A stretch of 64,000 bases of DNA. It comes from Paenibacillus riograndensis SBR5 (GTDB lineage Bacteria; Bacillota; Bacilli; Paenibacillales; Paenibacillaceae). The translations under genes were made by a program, and so were the position numbers. Positions 1-8,995 of the stretch are shown in pieces (position 1 is the stretch's first letter; every line of letters starts with the position of its first letter). The stretch lies in the NCBI RefSeq assembly GCF_000981585.1, contig NZ_LN831776.1, positions 2,929,001 through 2,993,000 of the forward strand, given 5' to 3'. Below the pieces are notes generated by a model. The model made no database searches, was not told where the DNA came from, and saw only the letters and a program-made list of their open reading frames with translations.

Positions 1-20
1 TTCCACTGGAATCCGCGGGG

Positions 21-40
21 AGGACAGGCGTCCTTTTTTT
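21..40 (+). terminator. Weak Rho-independent terminator of an upstream gene
   Basis: AGGAC-AGGC-GTCCT is followed directly by six T. The stem is only 5 bp, extendable by G-U and A-U pairs. It probably ends a gene lying before the window. Confidence 0.5.
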
Positions 41-133
41 GATTCATCAGAAAGGATATATTAGGATCAACGCAAAGTACATGGATCATTCCATACAAAG
101 GCTAAGAATCTTTATACAAGGGAGAGAACACAT

Positions 134-1126
134 TTGAATATAGCGAAGCTCAGTTTTATCGGTGCAGGGTTTCACGCATCTACGAATATTTACCCGTCGG
201 CCATCCAGGCGGGGGCAGAAATTGTTGCGGTTGCGACCCGGAAGCTGGAGCGCTCCAGAGCTGCACTCCAGCGGTTCGGCAGCAGCGGCTTACCTTACAG
301 CGACTACCGGAAAATGCTGCAGGATACAGAATGCGATGGAGTCGTGGTAGTCGCACAGCCACAGGATCAAACCGCCCTGGTGCTGGATTGTATCCATGCC
401 GGAAAAAATGTCTATGTGGACAAGCCGCTTGGCTGGAATGGCCCGGAAGCGCTTCAGCTTGCAGATGCAGCCGAGCAAGCCGGAGTGGTGCTGATGGTGG
501 GATTCATGAAACGTTATGCCCCCGTCTACTTGAAGCTGAAGGAGCTGATTGCGGAAGGAACACTGGGTGCAGCCCGTTCTTTCCAGGCCCGCTTTGCAGT
601 GGACAGCACGCCTTTCTGCAAAGATGAAGAGCAGTTCTTGAAGCTCGCCGCCATTCATATTGTGGATTTATTGCGTTTTTTGTTCGGTGAAGCCGTGCAA
701 ATCTCGGGGTTCACGAATAATGACAATGAACGGATCGCCCAGAGCATTTCCCTGAAATTCGCCAATGGCGTCGTGGGCAGCGTCTATTTTGCCGGGATGA
801 GCGCATGGTCCAGAGAAAGCGAGAGCCTGACAGTTACCTTCGACCACGGCTTTGTCTGTGCGGATGAAGTCGTGAAGCTGTCGGTTCACCATTCGCTGGC
901 GGGCAGCGGACTGCCCTGGCAATCGCTTGCAGAGCAGGATATGGTGTTCACCCCATCCGCATCTGCGATGTCCGGCGGCTACAGAGATCTATATCTGCGG
1001 GGCTTCGCCGGTGAAATGGCGCATTTCATGAAATGCTGCCGTGAAGGGCTGACGCCTGTCTCCAGCGGCCGGGATAATGTGAAAACCATGGAGCTGTGCG
1101 ATGCCATATTGTCTGCTTTGATGTAG
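134..1126 (+). CDS. Gfo/Idh/MocA family NAD(P)-dependent oxidoreductase
   Basis: 330-residue protein starting at TTG 134, chosen because GGAGAG lies at 121-126 with good spacing. The N-terminus (residues 4-60) is a Rossmann fold with an IGAGFH dinucleotide-binding turn. The family EKP signature appears as VDKPLGWNG near residue 97, whose Lys is the usual catalytic or cofactor-contacting residue. The C-terminal half matches the alpha/beta domain that binds a sugar or polyol in this family. Members oxidise or reduce sugars, inositols or related alcohols; the substrate cannot be read from the sequence. No transporter or sugar-catabolic gene lies next to it, so it looks monocistronic. Full length for the family. 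Confidence 0.88.
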   Translation: MNIAKLSFIGAGFHASTNIYPSAIQAGAEIVAVATRKLERSRAALQRFGSSGLPYSDYRKMLQDTECDGVVVVAQPQDQTALVLDCIHAGKNVYVDKPLGWNGPEALQLADAAEQAGVVLMVGFMKRYAPVYLKLKELIAEGTLGAARSFQARFAVDSTPFCKDEEQFLKLAAIHIVDLLRFLFGEAVQISGFTNNDNERIAQSISLKFANGVVGSVYFAGMSAWSRESESLTVTFDHGFVCADEVVKLSVHHSLAGSGLPWQSLAEQDMVFTPSASAMSGGYRDLYLRGFAGEMAHFMKCCREGLTPVSSGRDNVKTMELCDAILSALM

Positions 1127-1466
1127 TAATCACCCACAACGTGCCGCTTGTTTGGCTTCCGGACTGTAGATCCGCTGAAATTTAAGCAAATCCGGCAAAT
1201 AAAAAAGCCGCCTCACTGCAGCCTGCCTGGTAAATCTCAGACAGTAAATGCAGTAAAACGGCGTGTACTTCACGTCATCTATAGTTCATTAAATATCATC
1301 TATGAGTGCATCAGATATGTATCTTGAATCAGAGTTTGGGTCCTCGCGTATGGCCTTTTTTGGACCCACGATAATTGGATAATACTACAGCGGAAAGTAT
1401 AAGTCTATATTTTTTTTGGTTTCTCTCTATACTTATGAGTATTCTCATCAGGAAAAGAGGGGCTAT
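1127..1466. other. Gene-free stretch with hairpins
   Basis: 340 bases without a credible gene. At about 1203-1264 an A6 run is followed by GCCGCCTCACTGCA and, after a loop, TGCAGTAAAACGGC. Read on the minus strand this is an imperfect stem followed by T6, so it could be a terminator in that direction. A second small hairpin, GGGTCC/GGACCC, lies at about 1338-1367 just before helD. Confidence 0.4.
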
Positions 1467-3521
1467 ATGATTGTTAATCGAAGTGAAACGGATGAAAAGG
1501 TATATTTGCAGAAAGTAGCAGCAAGGCTTCAGAACGCGTTGGAAGCAGCAGACAGGCGTATTCACTCAGCCGGGGAAGAGATTCTTGCGGCCAAAAAATA
1601 CCTCTGGGCCAACTCCGCGCAGATCGATCCTGCGGAACGGGCAGCCAACAAAGTTGAGATTTCCTTGAGCATTGATCATGGTGAACAAGCAGTAGTCAAG
1701 CGGGACAGGCTGCGGAAGCTGCTTCAGACACCTTATTTTGGCAGAGTTGATTTCCTGGAAGACCATCATCCGGAGGCCTTGGCCTGCTACATAGGGGTGC
1801 ATGCTTTTGCCGAAGAAGACAGTCAGGAGAATGTGATCTATGACTGGCGTTCTCCCATCGCAAGCATGTTCTATGATTTCAATACCGGCAAGGCCGGCTA
1901 TTCCGCACCTTCCGGAGAGGTGGCCGGGGAAATCACGCTAAAAAGACAATACAGCATCAAAAACAGTGAGCTGGAATATATGATCGAAAGCTCCATGAAC
2001 ATCAATGACGATGTGCTGCAGAAGGAGCTCAGCCAGACCTCGGACGAGAAAATGAAAAATATTGTCGCCACCATCCAAAAGGAGCAAAATGTGATCATCC
2101 GCAATGAATCCGCCCATGAGCTGATCATCCAGGGGGTTGCCGGGTCGGGTAAAACCTCTGTTGCCCTGCACCGTGTGGCTTATCTGCTGTACCGTTATAA
2201 GGAAACCTTAACCTCGCAAAATATCCTGATTATCTCTCCGAATAAAGTGTTCTCCGATTATATTTCGAATGTCCTGCCGGAGCTGGGTGAAGAGAAAATC
2301 AGGGAACTCAGCTTCGATGAGCTTGCTTCTGCAGAGCTTGCGGGAATATGCGGTTTCCAGACCTTTAGCCAGCAGGTGGCAGAGCTGGCCGGTTCGGTGG
2401 ATGACTCCGTAATTGAACGGATCGGATACAAGGCGGATATGGATTTTGTTCATGAGCTGGACGACTACATCACGTACATTAGCGAAGCCTATTTTATTCC
2501 TGCCGGGATCGGTGTTGCTCAGGTGCAGATTCCCGTAGAAGAAGTGCAGAGCGCCTATCAGTCTGCACGCAGTCTGCCGGTTAGACAAAGGCTGGAGAAG
2601 ACAGCATCGATCCTGTCGGGCCGGGCCCGGGATGAGAACGGGCGGAGCTTACCTTCAGCCACAGCCAATACAATCAAAACCGCTGTCAAAAAAATGTTCA
2701 AATCGCTTAATATGCTTACTCTCTATAAGGATTTCTACGAGCATACCGGCAGGCCGGAGCTGTTCAAGCCTAAAAAGGCAAAGCTGCTGGAATTCTGCGA
2801 CGTCTTTCCCCTGGTCTATCTGAAGCTTCGAATGGAAGGGACCGCAGGCTTTGATTCTGTAAAACATCTTTTGGTGGATGAAATGCAGGACTACACGGCC
2901 ATCCAATACAGGGTTCTATCACTTCTTTTTAAATGTAAAAAGACGATACTCGGCGACAGCAGCCAATCCGTGAATCCGTATTCTTCTTCATCAATCTCGG
3001 AGATCAAACAGGTTTTTCCCGGAGCCGATACGGTAGAATTGCTGAAAAGCTATCGCTCCACCCTCGAAATTATTCATTTTGCCCAGAAAATTAATCATAA
3101 CAGCCGGATCGTTCCGGTCGAACGCCATGGTGAACCTCCGGTAATCATCGGTGCAGAGACGCCTGAAGGAGAACTGTCGGAGATCAACAGGCTGATCGCG
3201 GGCTTCCGCAAATCGGGGCATCATTCCCTCGGGGTGGTCTGCAAGACACAGGAGCAGGCGCAAAGTTTGTACGAAGTTGTAAAAAGAGTCCACAAGGATA
3301 TAGCTCTGCTGGATTTCAGCAGCGACAGATTCCATGAGGGGATTATGATTACCTCCGCACATATGGCTAAGGGACTGGAGTTCGATCAGGTGATTATCCC
3401 TTTTTGTGATGCAGTCAATTACAGGACAGAGCTTGACCGGAATATGCTCTATATTGCCTGTACCAGAGCGATGCATGGGCTTGCGTTAACCTTTTGCGGG
3501 GAAGCCTCCGGATGGTTATAG
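1467..3521 (+). CDS. helD: HelD-like RNA polymerase recycling motor (UvrD/Rep-type ATPase)
   Basis: The frame opens at TTG 1416, but only ATG 1467 has a ribosome binding site (AAGAGGGG at 1453-1460), giving 684 residues. The N-terminal third is a charged coiled-coil-like arm (LQNALEAADRRIHSAGEEI), as in HelD. Walker A is VAGSGKTS at about residue 223. Helicase superfamily 1 motifs follow, including LLVDEMQDYT (Walker B region) and, near residue 632, HMAKGLEFDQVI and YIACTRAMHGL. HelD proteins bind core RNA polymerase, push arms into its channels and release stalled enzyme from nucleic acid using ATP. The protein is somewhat shorter than the Bacillus subtilis one. It stands alone between unrelated genes. 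Confidence 0.88.
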   Translation: MIVNRSETDEKVYLQKVAARLQNALEAADRRIHSAGEEILAAKKYLWANSAQIDPAERAANKVEISLSIDHGEQAVVKRDRLRKLLQTPYFGRVDFLEDHHPEALACYIGVHAFAEEDSQENVIYDWRSPIASMFYDFNTGKAGYSAPSGEVAGEITLKRQYSIKNSELEYMIESSMNINDDVLQKELSQTSDEKMKNIVATIQKEQNVIIRNESAHELIIQGVAGSGKTSVALHRVAYLLYRYKETLTSQNILIISPNKVFSDYISNVLPELGEEKIRELSFDELASAELAGICGFQTFSQQVAELAGSVDDSVIERIGYKADMDFVHELDDYITYISEAYFIPAGIGVAQVQIPVEEVQSAYQSARSLPVRQRLEKTASILSGRARDENGRSLPSATANTIKTAVKKMFKSLNMLTLYKDFYEHTGRPELFKPKKAKLLEFCDVFPLVYLKLRMEGTAGFDSVKHLLVDEMQDYTAIQYRVLSLLFKCKKTILGDSSQSVNPYSSSSISEIKQVFPGADTVELLKSYRSTLEIIHFAQKINHNSRIVPVERHGEPPVIIGAETPEGELSEINRLIAGFRKSGHHSLGVVCKTQEQAQSLYEVVKRVHKDIALLDFSSDRFHEGIMITSAHMAKGLEFDQVIIPFCDAVNYRTELDRNMLYIACTRAMHGLALTFCGEASGWL

Positions 3522-3644
3522 CCATCCTGCCCTGCTTATACAGCAGCTTAATGTCCTCCGGGTGCAGCTTGCGCAAAGCCCCTTGAAGATGCAGTTTTAC
3601 AAAAATATACTGGGATTGTAAGCAGAAGCGCGGGAGGGACGCTC

Positions 3645-4088
3645 ATGAAAATCACCATTGAGAGCATACCGGAAGACAGCGAGCCTGAGATTATTTTAAG
3701 GTGCAATGATCCGGATGAAGCGGTGCTGAAGCTGCTGTATTCGATTCAAGCTATGGCGGCTTCCAGGAAGCTGATCGGGATGACCGATCTTCAAATGCAT
3801 ATCATCGATCCCGATGAGGTGTATTATTTTGAGGCGGTGGACCACAAGGTTTTTATCTATTGTGCCGAGAAGGTGTATGAATCCAGGCTGAAGCTGTATG
3901 AGATTGAGCAGGCTTATGCGCACAGGGATTTTTTTAGAGCCTCGAAGTCGACCGTCCTGAATATTGCCAAAATTAAGTCCGTCAGCCCGCTCCTTTACGG
4001 CAGATTCGAAGCTTTGCTGCACAATGGCGAAAAGGTCATCATTTCCCGGCAATATGTTCCTGTGCTCAGGCAAAAACTAGGACTCTGA
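3645..4088 (+). CDS. LytTR-family DNA-binding regulator
   Basis: 147 residues, ATG preceded by GGGAGGGA. The C-terminal two thirds (about residues 45-147) are a LytTR domain: IDPDEVYYFEAVDHKVFIY, the central FFRASKSTVLNIAKIKSV segment and a closing HNGEKVIISRQYVPVLRQKLG, which is the usual layout of the beta-sheet DNA reader. There is no receiver domain, so it is not a classical two-component regulator. It is followed after 12 bases by a DUF3021 membrane protein. LytTR plus DUF3021 is a recurrent Firmicute pair in which the membrane protein is thought to control the DNA-binding partner. Confidence 0.88.
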   Translation: MKITIESIPEDSEPEIILRCNDPDEAVLKLLYSIQAMAASRKLIGMTDLQMHIIDPDEVYYFEAVDHKVFIYCAEKVYESRLKLYEIEQAYAHRDFFRASKSTVLNIAKIKSVSPLLYGRFEALLHNGEKVIISRQYVPVLRQKLGL

Positions 4089-4100
4089 GGAGGCTCCATT

Positions 4101-4538
4101 ATGAAAACCGGTAAATTTGTATCCCATCTTGTGAAGGATTGGTTTGCGGTGTGTGGATGTGTAACCATTCTGGTGGCCATTGTGCAGTTTTTGAGTTCAA
4201 CCGGTTCCGTAAAAGCATCGATCCTGTGGCAGATTATTGTGGCGGCTTCGGCATTTACCTGCTTCAAATATGCTTTGGTGAGCACACCCGGGCTTGGTAA
4301 AAAAGCGCAAACGATCTGCTTCTACATCTGTTTTTTGCTTGCCGATGTTTTTGTGATCGTGTGGCTGTGGCTCTTCAGCTCCGGCCCGTTTAGAGAAAAT
4401 GAGCGTTTTCTCCCTTTTCTGATTACCAGCCTTGTGATCAAAGGAATGGTGTGCACGATGCTGCATATTGACGGCCAGAAGGAAGCCAAACGGCTGAATG
4501 AGAAGCTGGGCGAATATCAGAAGGGAGGCAAGGCATAG
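4101..4538 (+). CDS. DUF3021 family membrane protein
   Basis: 145 residues, ATG with GAGGAGG upstream. Four hydrophobic segments can be seen: about residues 13-33 (VCGCVTILVAIVQFL), 41-57 (ILWQIIVAASAFTCF), 72-95 (TICFYICFLLADVFVIVWLWLF) and 105-125. A basic, Lys/Glu-rich tail (EAKRLNEKLGEYQKGGK) faces the cytoplasm. Size, four-helix layout and position directly after a LytTR gene fit DUF3021. It probably works with the upstream regulator; the signal sensed is unknown. Confidence 0.8.
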   Translation: MKTGKFVSHLVKDWFAVCGCVTILVAIVQFLSSTGSVKASILWQIIVAASAFTCFKYALVSTPGLGKKAQTICFYICFLLADVFVIVWLWLFSSGPFRENERFLPFLITSLVIKGMVCTMLHIDGQKEAKRLNEKLGEYQKGGKA

Positions 4539-4612
4539 ACAAAAAAAACGCCACCAAATTCCTTGCCACTCGTAAGTAGGGGAGATGTTCACTTTACGTT
4601 GGAGATGATTGT

Positions 4613-5905
4613 ATGCTTCTCAATTCAACTTCCTTGATTGCTAAGGACATTCCGGATCGAATGCAGAACAAACTGCATCCATCATGGGATTTGTTCCGGG
4701 AGCGCTATGAACGGCTGGAACCTCACATTCATGCCTTTGCAGTTGAAGCGAATGCGGGAGAACGGCTGGACGCTGCAGCGAAACATTTGCTTGATACCTA
4801 CAGGGGAACAGAGGCGAAGCCGGCTTTTTACGGAGTTCCTGTAGGCATTAAGGACCTGCTGCATGTGGAGGGATTGCTAACCCGGGCCGGGTCCGGTCTG
4901 CCGGCTGCGGTGTTGTCCGGGCAGGAAGGATCGCTGATTAGACGGCTTCGTTCATTGGGTGCTTTGATCGCCGGCAAAACGGTCACCGAAGAATTTGCCT
5001 ACAACGGCCCTATCGCAACACGCAATCCGCACGATCTATCTCATACTCCTGGCGGTTCAAGTGCGGGGTCGGCGGCAGCGGTTGCCGCAGGATTATGCCC
5101 GCTGGCGTTGGGGACCCAGACACTTCGTTCCGTGATTGCCCCTGCTTCCTTTTGCGGGGTGGTAGGCTTCAAGCCAAGCTATGGAAGAGTGCCGCTGGAT
5201 GGTGTTATTTTGCTGGCCCCTTCCTTTGATACCATAGGATTCTTCACACAAAATGTATCTGATATGCAGGCTGCGGCAGCCCTGCTCATCCCGGACTGGA
5301 ACCACGGTTCCCGGCAAGCTGGCCGAAAACCGGTGCTGGGCATCCCCCGAGGAATATATATGGAACTGATGAGCGGTGGGGTCAAAGCAGCTTTTACTGC
5401 ACAAATCGAAGGTCTTCAGCAAAAGGGCTATACAGTGAAGCAGGTGAATATGCCTTGGGAGGATGAATTTATCTACGGGGACGCCATGCTGCGGTTTCTG
5501 GAGGGGGAAATGGCACGAGAGCATGCCGCATGGTTCGAGCGATTTGCAGACATCTATGGGGCTCCAGTAAGGGAGGCTATTCTCCGGGGACGGGAAATCA
5601 CCGATACGGAGCTGGAGATGTACCGCCGCAGACAGGCCAGGCTGTGCCGGGAGCTGGAAACAGCCCGGGCGGCACAAGGCGTGGACCTCTGGGTATCGCC
5701 GGCGCAAGGCGGAACCGCACCAAAGATCGGTGAGGGCACCGGGTGGCCCGGAATGACCGCCATCTGGACCTTTGCCGGCTGCCCGGCTGTCAGCCTTCCA
5801 TCTGCCAGTATTGACAACCTGCCGCTCGGTTTCCAGTGCATCGGCAGTTACGGCCAAGATGAAGCACTGGCGGCCTGGGCGCAGCAGATTTCAGAAGACT
5901 TGTAA
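4613..5905 (+). CDS. Amidase-signature family protein with altered oxyanion loop
   Basis: 430 residues, ATG with GGAGATGAT at 4601. The amidase-signature triad can be placed: Lys80 in VGIKDLL, the cis-Ser149 in GGSSAGS, and the nucleophile Ser173 in GTQTLRSVIAPASF, 24 residues after the cis-Ser as in the family. The two glycines that normally precede the nucleophile (TGGS) are Leu-Arg here, and the usual downstream Arg is Ala. Those glycines contribute backbone amides to the oxyanion hole, so activity may be changed or lost. The fold and length otherwise fit amidases that hydrolyse small amides or allophanate-like substrates. Convergent with the next gene. Confidence 0.85.
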   Translation: MLLNSTSLIAKDIPDRMQNKLHPSWDLFRERYERLEPHIHAFAVEANAGERLDAAAKHLLDTYRGTEAKPAFYGVPVGIKDLLHVEGLLTRAGSGLPAAVLSGQEGSLIRRLRSLGALIAGKTVTEEFAYNGPIATRNPHDLSHTPGGSSAGSAAAVAAGLCPLALGTQTLRSVIAPASFCGVVGFKPSYGRVPLDGVILLAPSFDTIGFFTQNVSDMQAAAALLIPDWNHGSRQAGRKPVLGIPRGIYMELMSGGVKAAFTAQIEGLQQKGYTVKQVNMPWEDEFIYGDAMLRFLEGEMAREHAAWFERFADIYGAPVREAILRGREITDTELEMYRRRQARLCRELETARAAQGVDLWVSPAQGGTAPKIGEGTGWPGMTAIWTFAGCPAVSLPSASIDNLPLGFQCIGSYGQDEALAAWAQQISEDL

Positions 5906-5942
5906 TTCAATAAGCCTGGGAATTTATCCGCAAAAAATATGC

Positions 5943-5959
5943 AAATCTGCCCGTGGCAG
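5943..5959. other. Short perfect hairpin between convergent genes
   Basis: ATCTGCC-CGT-GGCAGAT lies between the stops of the amidase and the subtilase. There is no immediate T run on the + side; on the minus strand a T6 run follows about ten bases later. It may slow or end transcription from both sides. Confidence 0.4.
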
Positions 5960-5967
5960 ATAGCTAA

Positions 5968-7224
5968 TCATCTCTTTCCAAGCAGAAACCGCATATTGAT
6001 CTCCCCGCTGCCTGCGGTATTCGGCTTCAAGCCAAGCCGGAATGCGTTTCTCTTCAGCCGGGCCTTTACCTGGCGGGGCGTGAGCGAAGGACAGCTCTGC
6101 AGCAGCTGGGCGGCGGCCCCGGAGACGATAGGAGTAGAGACACTGGTACCTGACAGCACGAAATATTGTTTGCCGATCCGCAGGTACGGGAAATTCCGGG
6201 CCAGCTGGGAGCCGGGGGCGCGAAGTGAAATGACGGATTCTCCCGGGGCTACAAGATCCGGTTTAATTTTCCCGCAGGGTGTTGGACCCCGGCTGGAGTA
6301 GAAAGTAATGCGATCATCTTTTTGCGGGAGGGTCCGGCGGTCATCTACAGCTCCAACCGTCACCGCCGCAGGGCTGATGCCCGGTGACTCAATCGTCTTG
6401 CGCCCGGGTCCGCTGTTGCCTGCGGCGATTACAACGGTAAGTCCGGCCTGGACGGCTTTTTCTACAGCCTGGCAGAGCAGGTCGTCCCTGCAGGATGTGC
6501 TTATAGGTCCGCCGAACGACATGGACAGAATGCGCAGCTTTAACCGTTTCTTCTCCGCAATACACCATTCTATGCCTTTTATGATCGTAGAGTCATAACC
6601 ATCTCCGTTGATATCCAGCACTTTAACGCCTACTATGCCTGCTTCCGGTGCAGGGCCTCTGTACTTTCCTCTGCTGCTCCAGCCGTTGCCAGCCGCATCC
6701 CCGGTAATATGTGTGCCATGGCCGTTATCGTCATAAGGACGTTTCCGGTGGTTGACGAAATCCTTGAAGGCCACGATACGGTTCACGGGACGGACCAGAT
6801 CGGGGTGGGGGAATACTCCGGTGTCGAGCACGGCGATATTGATGCCTTTTCCGGTAAGTCCCCGCTTGCTTTGAACAGCTGCCGCACCAATGGAAGGAGT
6901 GGCAATATCCAGCGATATGGATTTGATATGATCCAGATGTACCTTATGAACACCTTCCCAGCAGCACAGCCGTTTCAGACAATTCACGGAGACACGGGAG
7001 GAAAGGGCGTTAAGCATAGGAATACGGTGTTTAATAGCAAAACTATGTGCGCCTAGATGCTTGTGTAAGGCCAACATTCTGCTTGGGGTTATCTTGTGTT
7101 TGAATTGAACAATAACAGGCAGCGCCGCTGATGACTTGCCGGAATGAAATGTTTTACGAATTTCGTTCCTCAGTGGACGGTTCATTTTGGAAGCATACTG
7201 CTTCACCCACAGTTTTTCGCGCAT
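5968..7224 (-). CDS. S8 subtilisin-like serine protease, AprX type
   Basis: The frame could open at 7281, but ATG 7224 has a strong GGAGAGGTGGGG ribosome binding site, giving 418 residues. The triad is complete: Asp134 in VLDTGVFPHPD, His169 in DNGHGTHITG and Ser361 in LSGTSVSTP, with oxyanion Asn270 in AAGNS. There is no signal peptide: the N-terminus (MREKLWVKQYASKMN) is basic and not hydrophobic. A roughly 110-residue prodomain-like segment precedes the catalytic domain. Length and lack of export signal match AprX, an intracellular subtilase of Bacillus. It is divergent from a small Lys-rich protein gene, sharing a 167-bp intergenic region. Confidence 0.9.
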   Translation of the reverse strand: MREKLWVKQYASKMNRPLRNEIRKTFHSGKSSAALPVIVQFKHKITPSRMLALHKHLGAHSFAIKHRIPMLNALSSRVSVNCLKRLCCWEGVHKVHLDHIKSISLDIATPSIGAAAVQSKRGLTGKGINIAVLDTGVFPHPDLVRPVNRIVAFKDFVNHRKRPYDDNGHGTHITGDAAGNGWSSRGKYRGPAPEAGIVGVKVLDINGDGYDSTIIKGIEWCIAEKKRLKLRILSMSFGGPISTSCRDDLLCQAVEKAVQAGLTVVIAAGNSGPGRKTIESPGISPAAVTVGAVDDRRTLPQKDDRITFYSSRGPTPCGKIKPDLVAPGESVISLRAPGSQLARNFPYLRIGKQYFVLSGTSVSTPIVSGAAAQLLQSCPSLTPRQVKARLKRNAFRLGLKPNTAGSGEINMRFLLGKR

Positions 7225-7391
7225 GGCTATCGCCCCACCTCTCCGATACAGGGTATGCGCGAAAAGGCACAATGGGTACATCTCTATAATTCTAAGACAC
7301 TACCACATTTCTCGATTGATAGGCATTAACGGTTTCGCTGCGCGTATAAATTGCATCTACTACTGTATCCTATCAGAAAGTGGTGAAGCAA

Positions 7392-7763
7392 ATGAAAGCT
7401 CCTGACAAAAAAGCAATAATGGCAAAAAAAGCATTACTGGCCAAAAAAGCAATGATGGCCCGCAAGGCGAAAGCTACTCCCGTGAGAAGAAGACGCAGAA
7501 TCAGACAAACCTTTGACAGATTCGTAGTTCTTGCTACAAGTCTGGGCAATGTGCCTAAGGACTCCACCGGCTGGACAGCTTCCTTGACTAGCGGTGCAAC
7601 TACGGTAACTACCGATTTTGACGACTTTGGTGTCGCCCGGTTCCCTACCATTACTACGCTGACAACGGTGCCCTATATTCTGAGAATAAGAGATGACGCC
7701 GGCAATCTCCTGACTACCAAAAACATCCCTGCCAACCGTGAGTTTTTTGTAGCCAGATTCTAA
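7392..7763 (+). CDS. Small protein with lysine hexapeptide repeats, function unknown
   Basis: 123 residues from ATG 7392. GTG codons at 7380 and 7383 are in frame but fall inside the ribosome binding site AAGTGGTGA at 7379-7387. The N-terminus has four six-residue repeats of the form [KR]KA-x-x-A (KKAIMA, KKALLA, KKAMMA, RKAKAT), then a basic RRRRRIR run, giving a strongly positive stretch of about 40 residues. The rest is Thr/Val-rich and looks beta-stranded (TSGATTVTTDFDDFGVARF, TVPYILRIRDDAG). No signal peptide is visible. The basic arm could bind nucleic acid, teichoic acid or another polyanion. I do not recognise the family. It ends in a clear terminator, so it is a one-gene unit. Confidence 0.75.
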   Translation: MKAPDKKAIMAKKALLAKKAMMARKAKATPVRRRRRIRQTFDRFVVLATSLGNVPKDSTGWTASLTSGATTVTTDFDDFGVARFPTITTLTTVPYILRIRDDAGNLLTTKNIPANREFFVARF

Positions 7764-7785
7764 TCTTGATAATAGAGTGAACCCC

Positions 7786-7818
7786 AAAAGCGCGTGCCCT
7801 TGACGGTATGCGCTTTTT
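7786..7818 (+). terminator. Rho-independent terminator
   Basis: AAAAGCGCGTGCC pairs with GGTATGCGCTTTTT, the right arm running into T5. It ends the Lys-repeat gene. Confidence 0.75.
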
Positions 7819-7985
7819 CATGTGGCTCAAATCACATGAAAGTCCGGGATGGCTATCCCAGGGAATAGTAGATTGTGAAACATCAGCCATGTTTTATATT
7901 TCCAGCCGCCATGATATGGTATAAAAAGAAATTACTATATGTATAGACGAAATCACTTTGTTTCTAGGTAAGAGGGGGCTAACCG

Positions 7986-8972
7986 ATGTATGAGTGGATC
8001 AAGGGTTATAATCTGGTGGAGTACAGCGAGCAAGCAGAGAGGATGGATTTCGGCGAGCATGAAAGCTTCCATATGGAGAGGCTGGAGCTGGAATCGCCAC
8101 CTGTCGGCGTGACCGCAGCTGCGCAATATTTTATTGCCCAGCAGGCTTGGCTGTCTGATGATTTCCAGCAAATGATTCCTGCGGATAACGCTAATATCCG
8201 CGAGTTAATCCTTGCGGAAGTCGCGCCGCATTTTGCCGATGTAAAGCAGGTTATACGTGAAGGAAACATTGAAACGATCTATCTGCGGGAGCTGAAGCCC
8301 GAATCCAGGCAGCTTTTCTTGGATACGCATACGGGAATACTGCCGGTGTTGGAGGATCTGTACAGACACCATGATATAAGTGACAGTTTCAGTGGAGTTA
8401 AGCGGACGATAGTTAATTATGTGGTGGACCCGGCTGCCTTGGAGCCTTATGAAGTGCCGGGCACCGAAACACTTCAGGCTCTGCTGAATGCGTATCTGGA
8501 GCTGCCGGACGGGGAATACGCCTTGATGCCGCTCGGCTGGAAATTTGACGATCATTTGCAGAATTCAGCGGCCCTGCGTTTTTTTGCCGGTTGGGCTCCC
8601 CATCTGATGCTTGGAGTGGATGCAGATACCGATGAAGTCATTATTCTGCACATGTCCGCCAGGGAATTCACCCGTGAGGTTCTGCTGAATTCTGCGCGTC
8701 CCAAGCCGTCCCGCAGAAGGGGCAGCTATTTATATATGGATATAGGCCATGCACTGGTGAATGTGATTGATCTGAGCAGGCAGTCTCACATCAAGGCATG
8801 GAATGAACTGAAGGACGTTAAAGTGTATCAGCTTCCTGAAGGCATGGATTTTACCGACTTCAATCATGAAACCGCAGAGCCCCTTCCCGCCGGCATCGCG
8901 TTCTTTTATGACCAGGATTCGTTGCAGTCCATGATCGGCAGGGTCAATCAGGAGCTGGAGGACTTCAACTAG
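7986..8972 (+). CDS. Hypothetical cytoplasmic protein
   Basis: 328 residues, ATG preceded by AGAGGGGG at 7971-7978. It is acidic, with no signal peptide and no membrane segment. Segments that stand out are GEYALMPLGWKFDDHLQNSA, FAGWAPHLMLGVDADTDEV, and a Lys/Arg patch RPKPSRRRGSYLYMDIGHAL. I do not recognise a family. The stop is followed after 23 bases by the nucleotidyltransferase start, so the two are probably co-transcribed; the shared terminator is at 9861. Confidence 0.72.
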   Translation: MYEWIKGYNLVEYSEQAERMDFGEHESFHMERLELESPPVGVTAAAQYFIAQQAWLSDDFQQMIPADNANIRELILAEVAPHFADVKQVIREGNIETIYLRELKPESRQLFLDTHTGILPVLEDLYRHHDISDSFSGVKRTIVNYVVDPAALEPYEVPGTETLQALLNAYLELPDGEYALMPLGWKFDDHLQNSAALRFFAGWAPHLMLGVDADTDEVIILHMSAREFTREVLLNSARPKPSRRRGSYLYMDIGHALVNVIDLSRQSHIKAWNELKDVKVYQLPEGMDFTDFNHETAEPLPAGIAFFYDQDSLQSMIGRVNQELEDFN

Positions 8973-8995
8973 TGATTCCAAGGAGGCGCAAAACA

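Noticed and set aside
1337..1367. GGGTCC/GGACCC hairpin before helD as a terminator or riboswitch
   Set aside because: Only 6 bp with a long loop and no T run after it; too weak to call.
7235..7275. SigK-like promoter (AC-16-CATACCCTG on the minus strand) before the AprX-like gene
   Set aside because: The -10 would lie only about five bases before the ribosome binding site, so the transcript would begin inside it.
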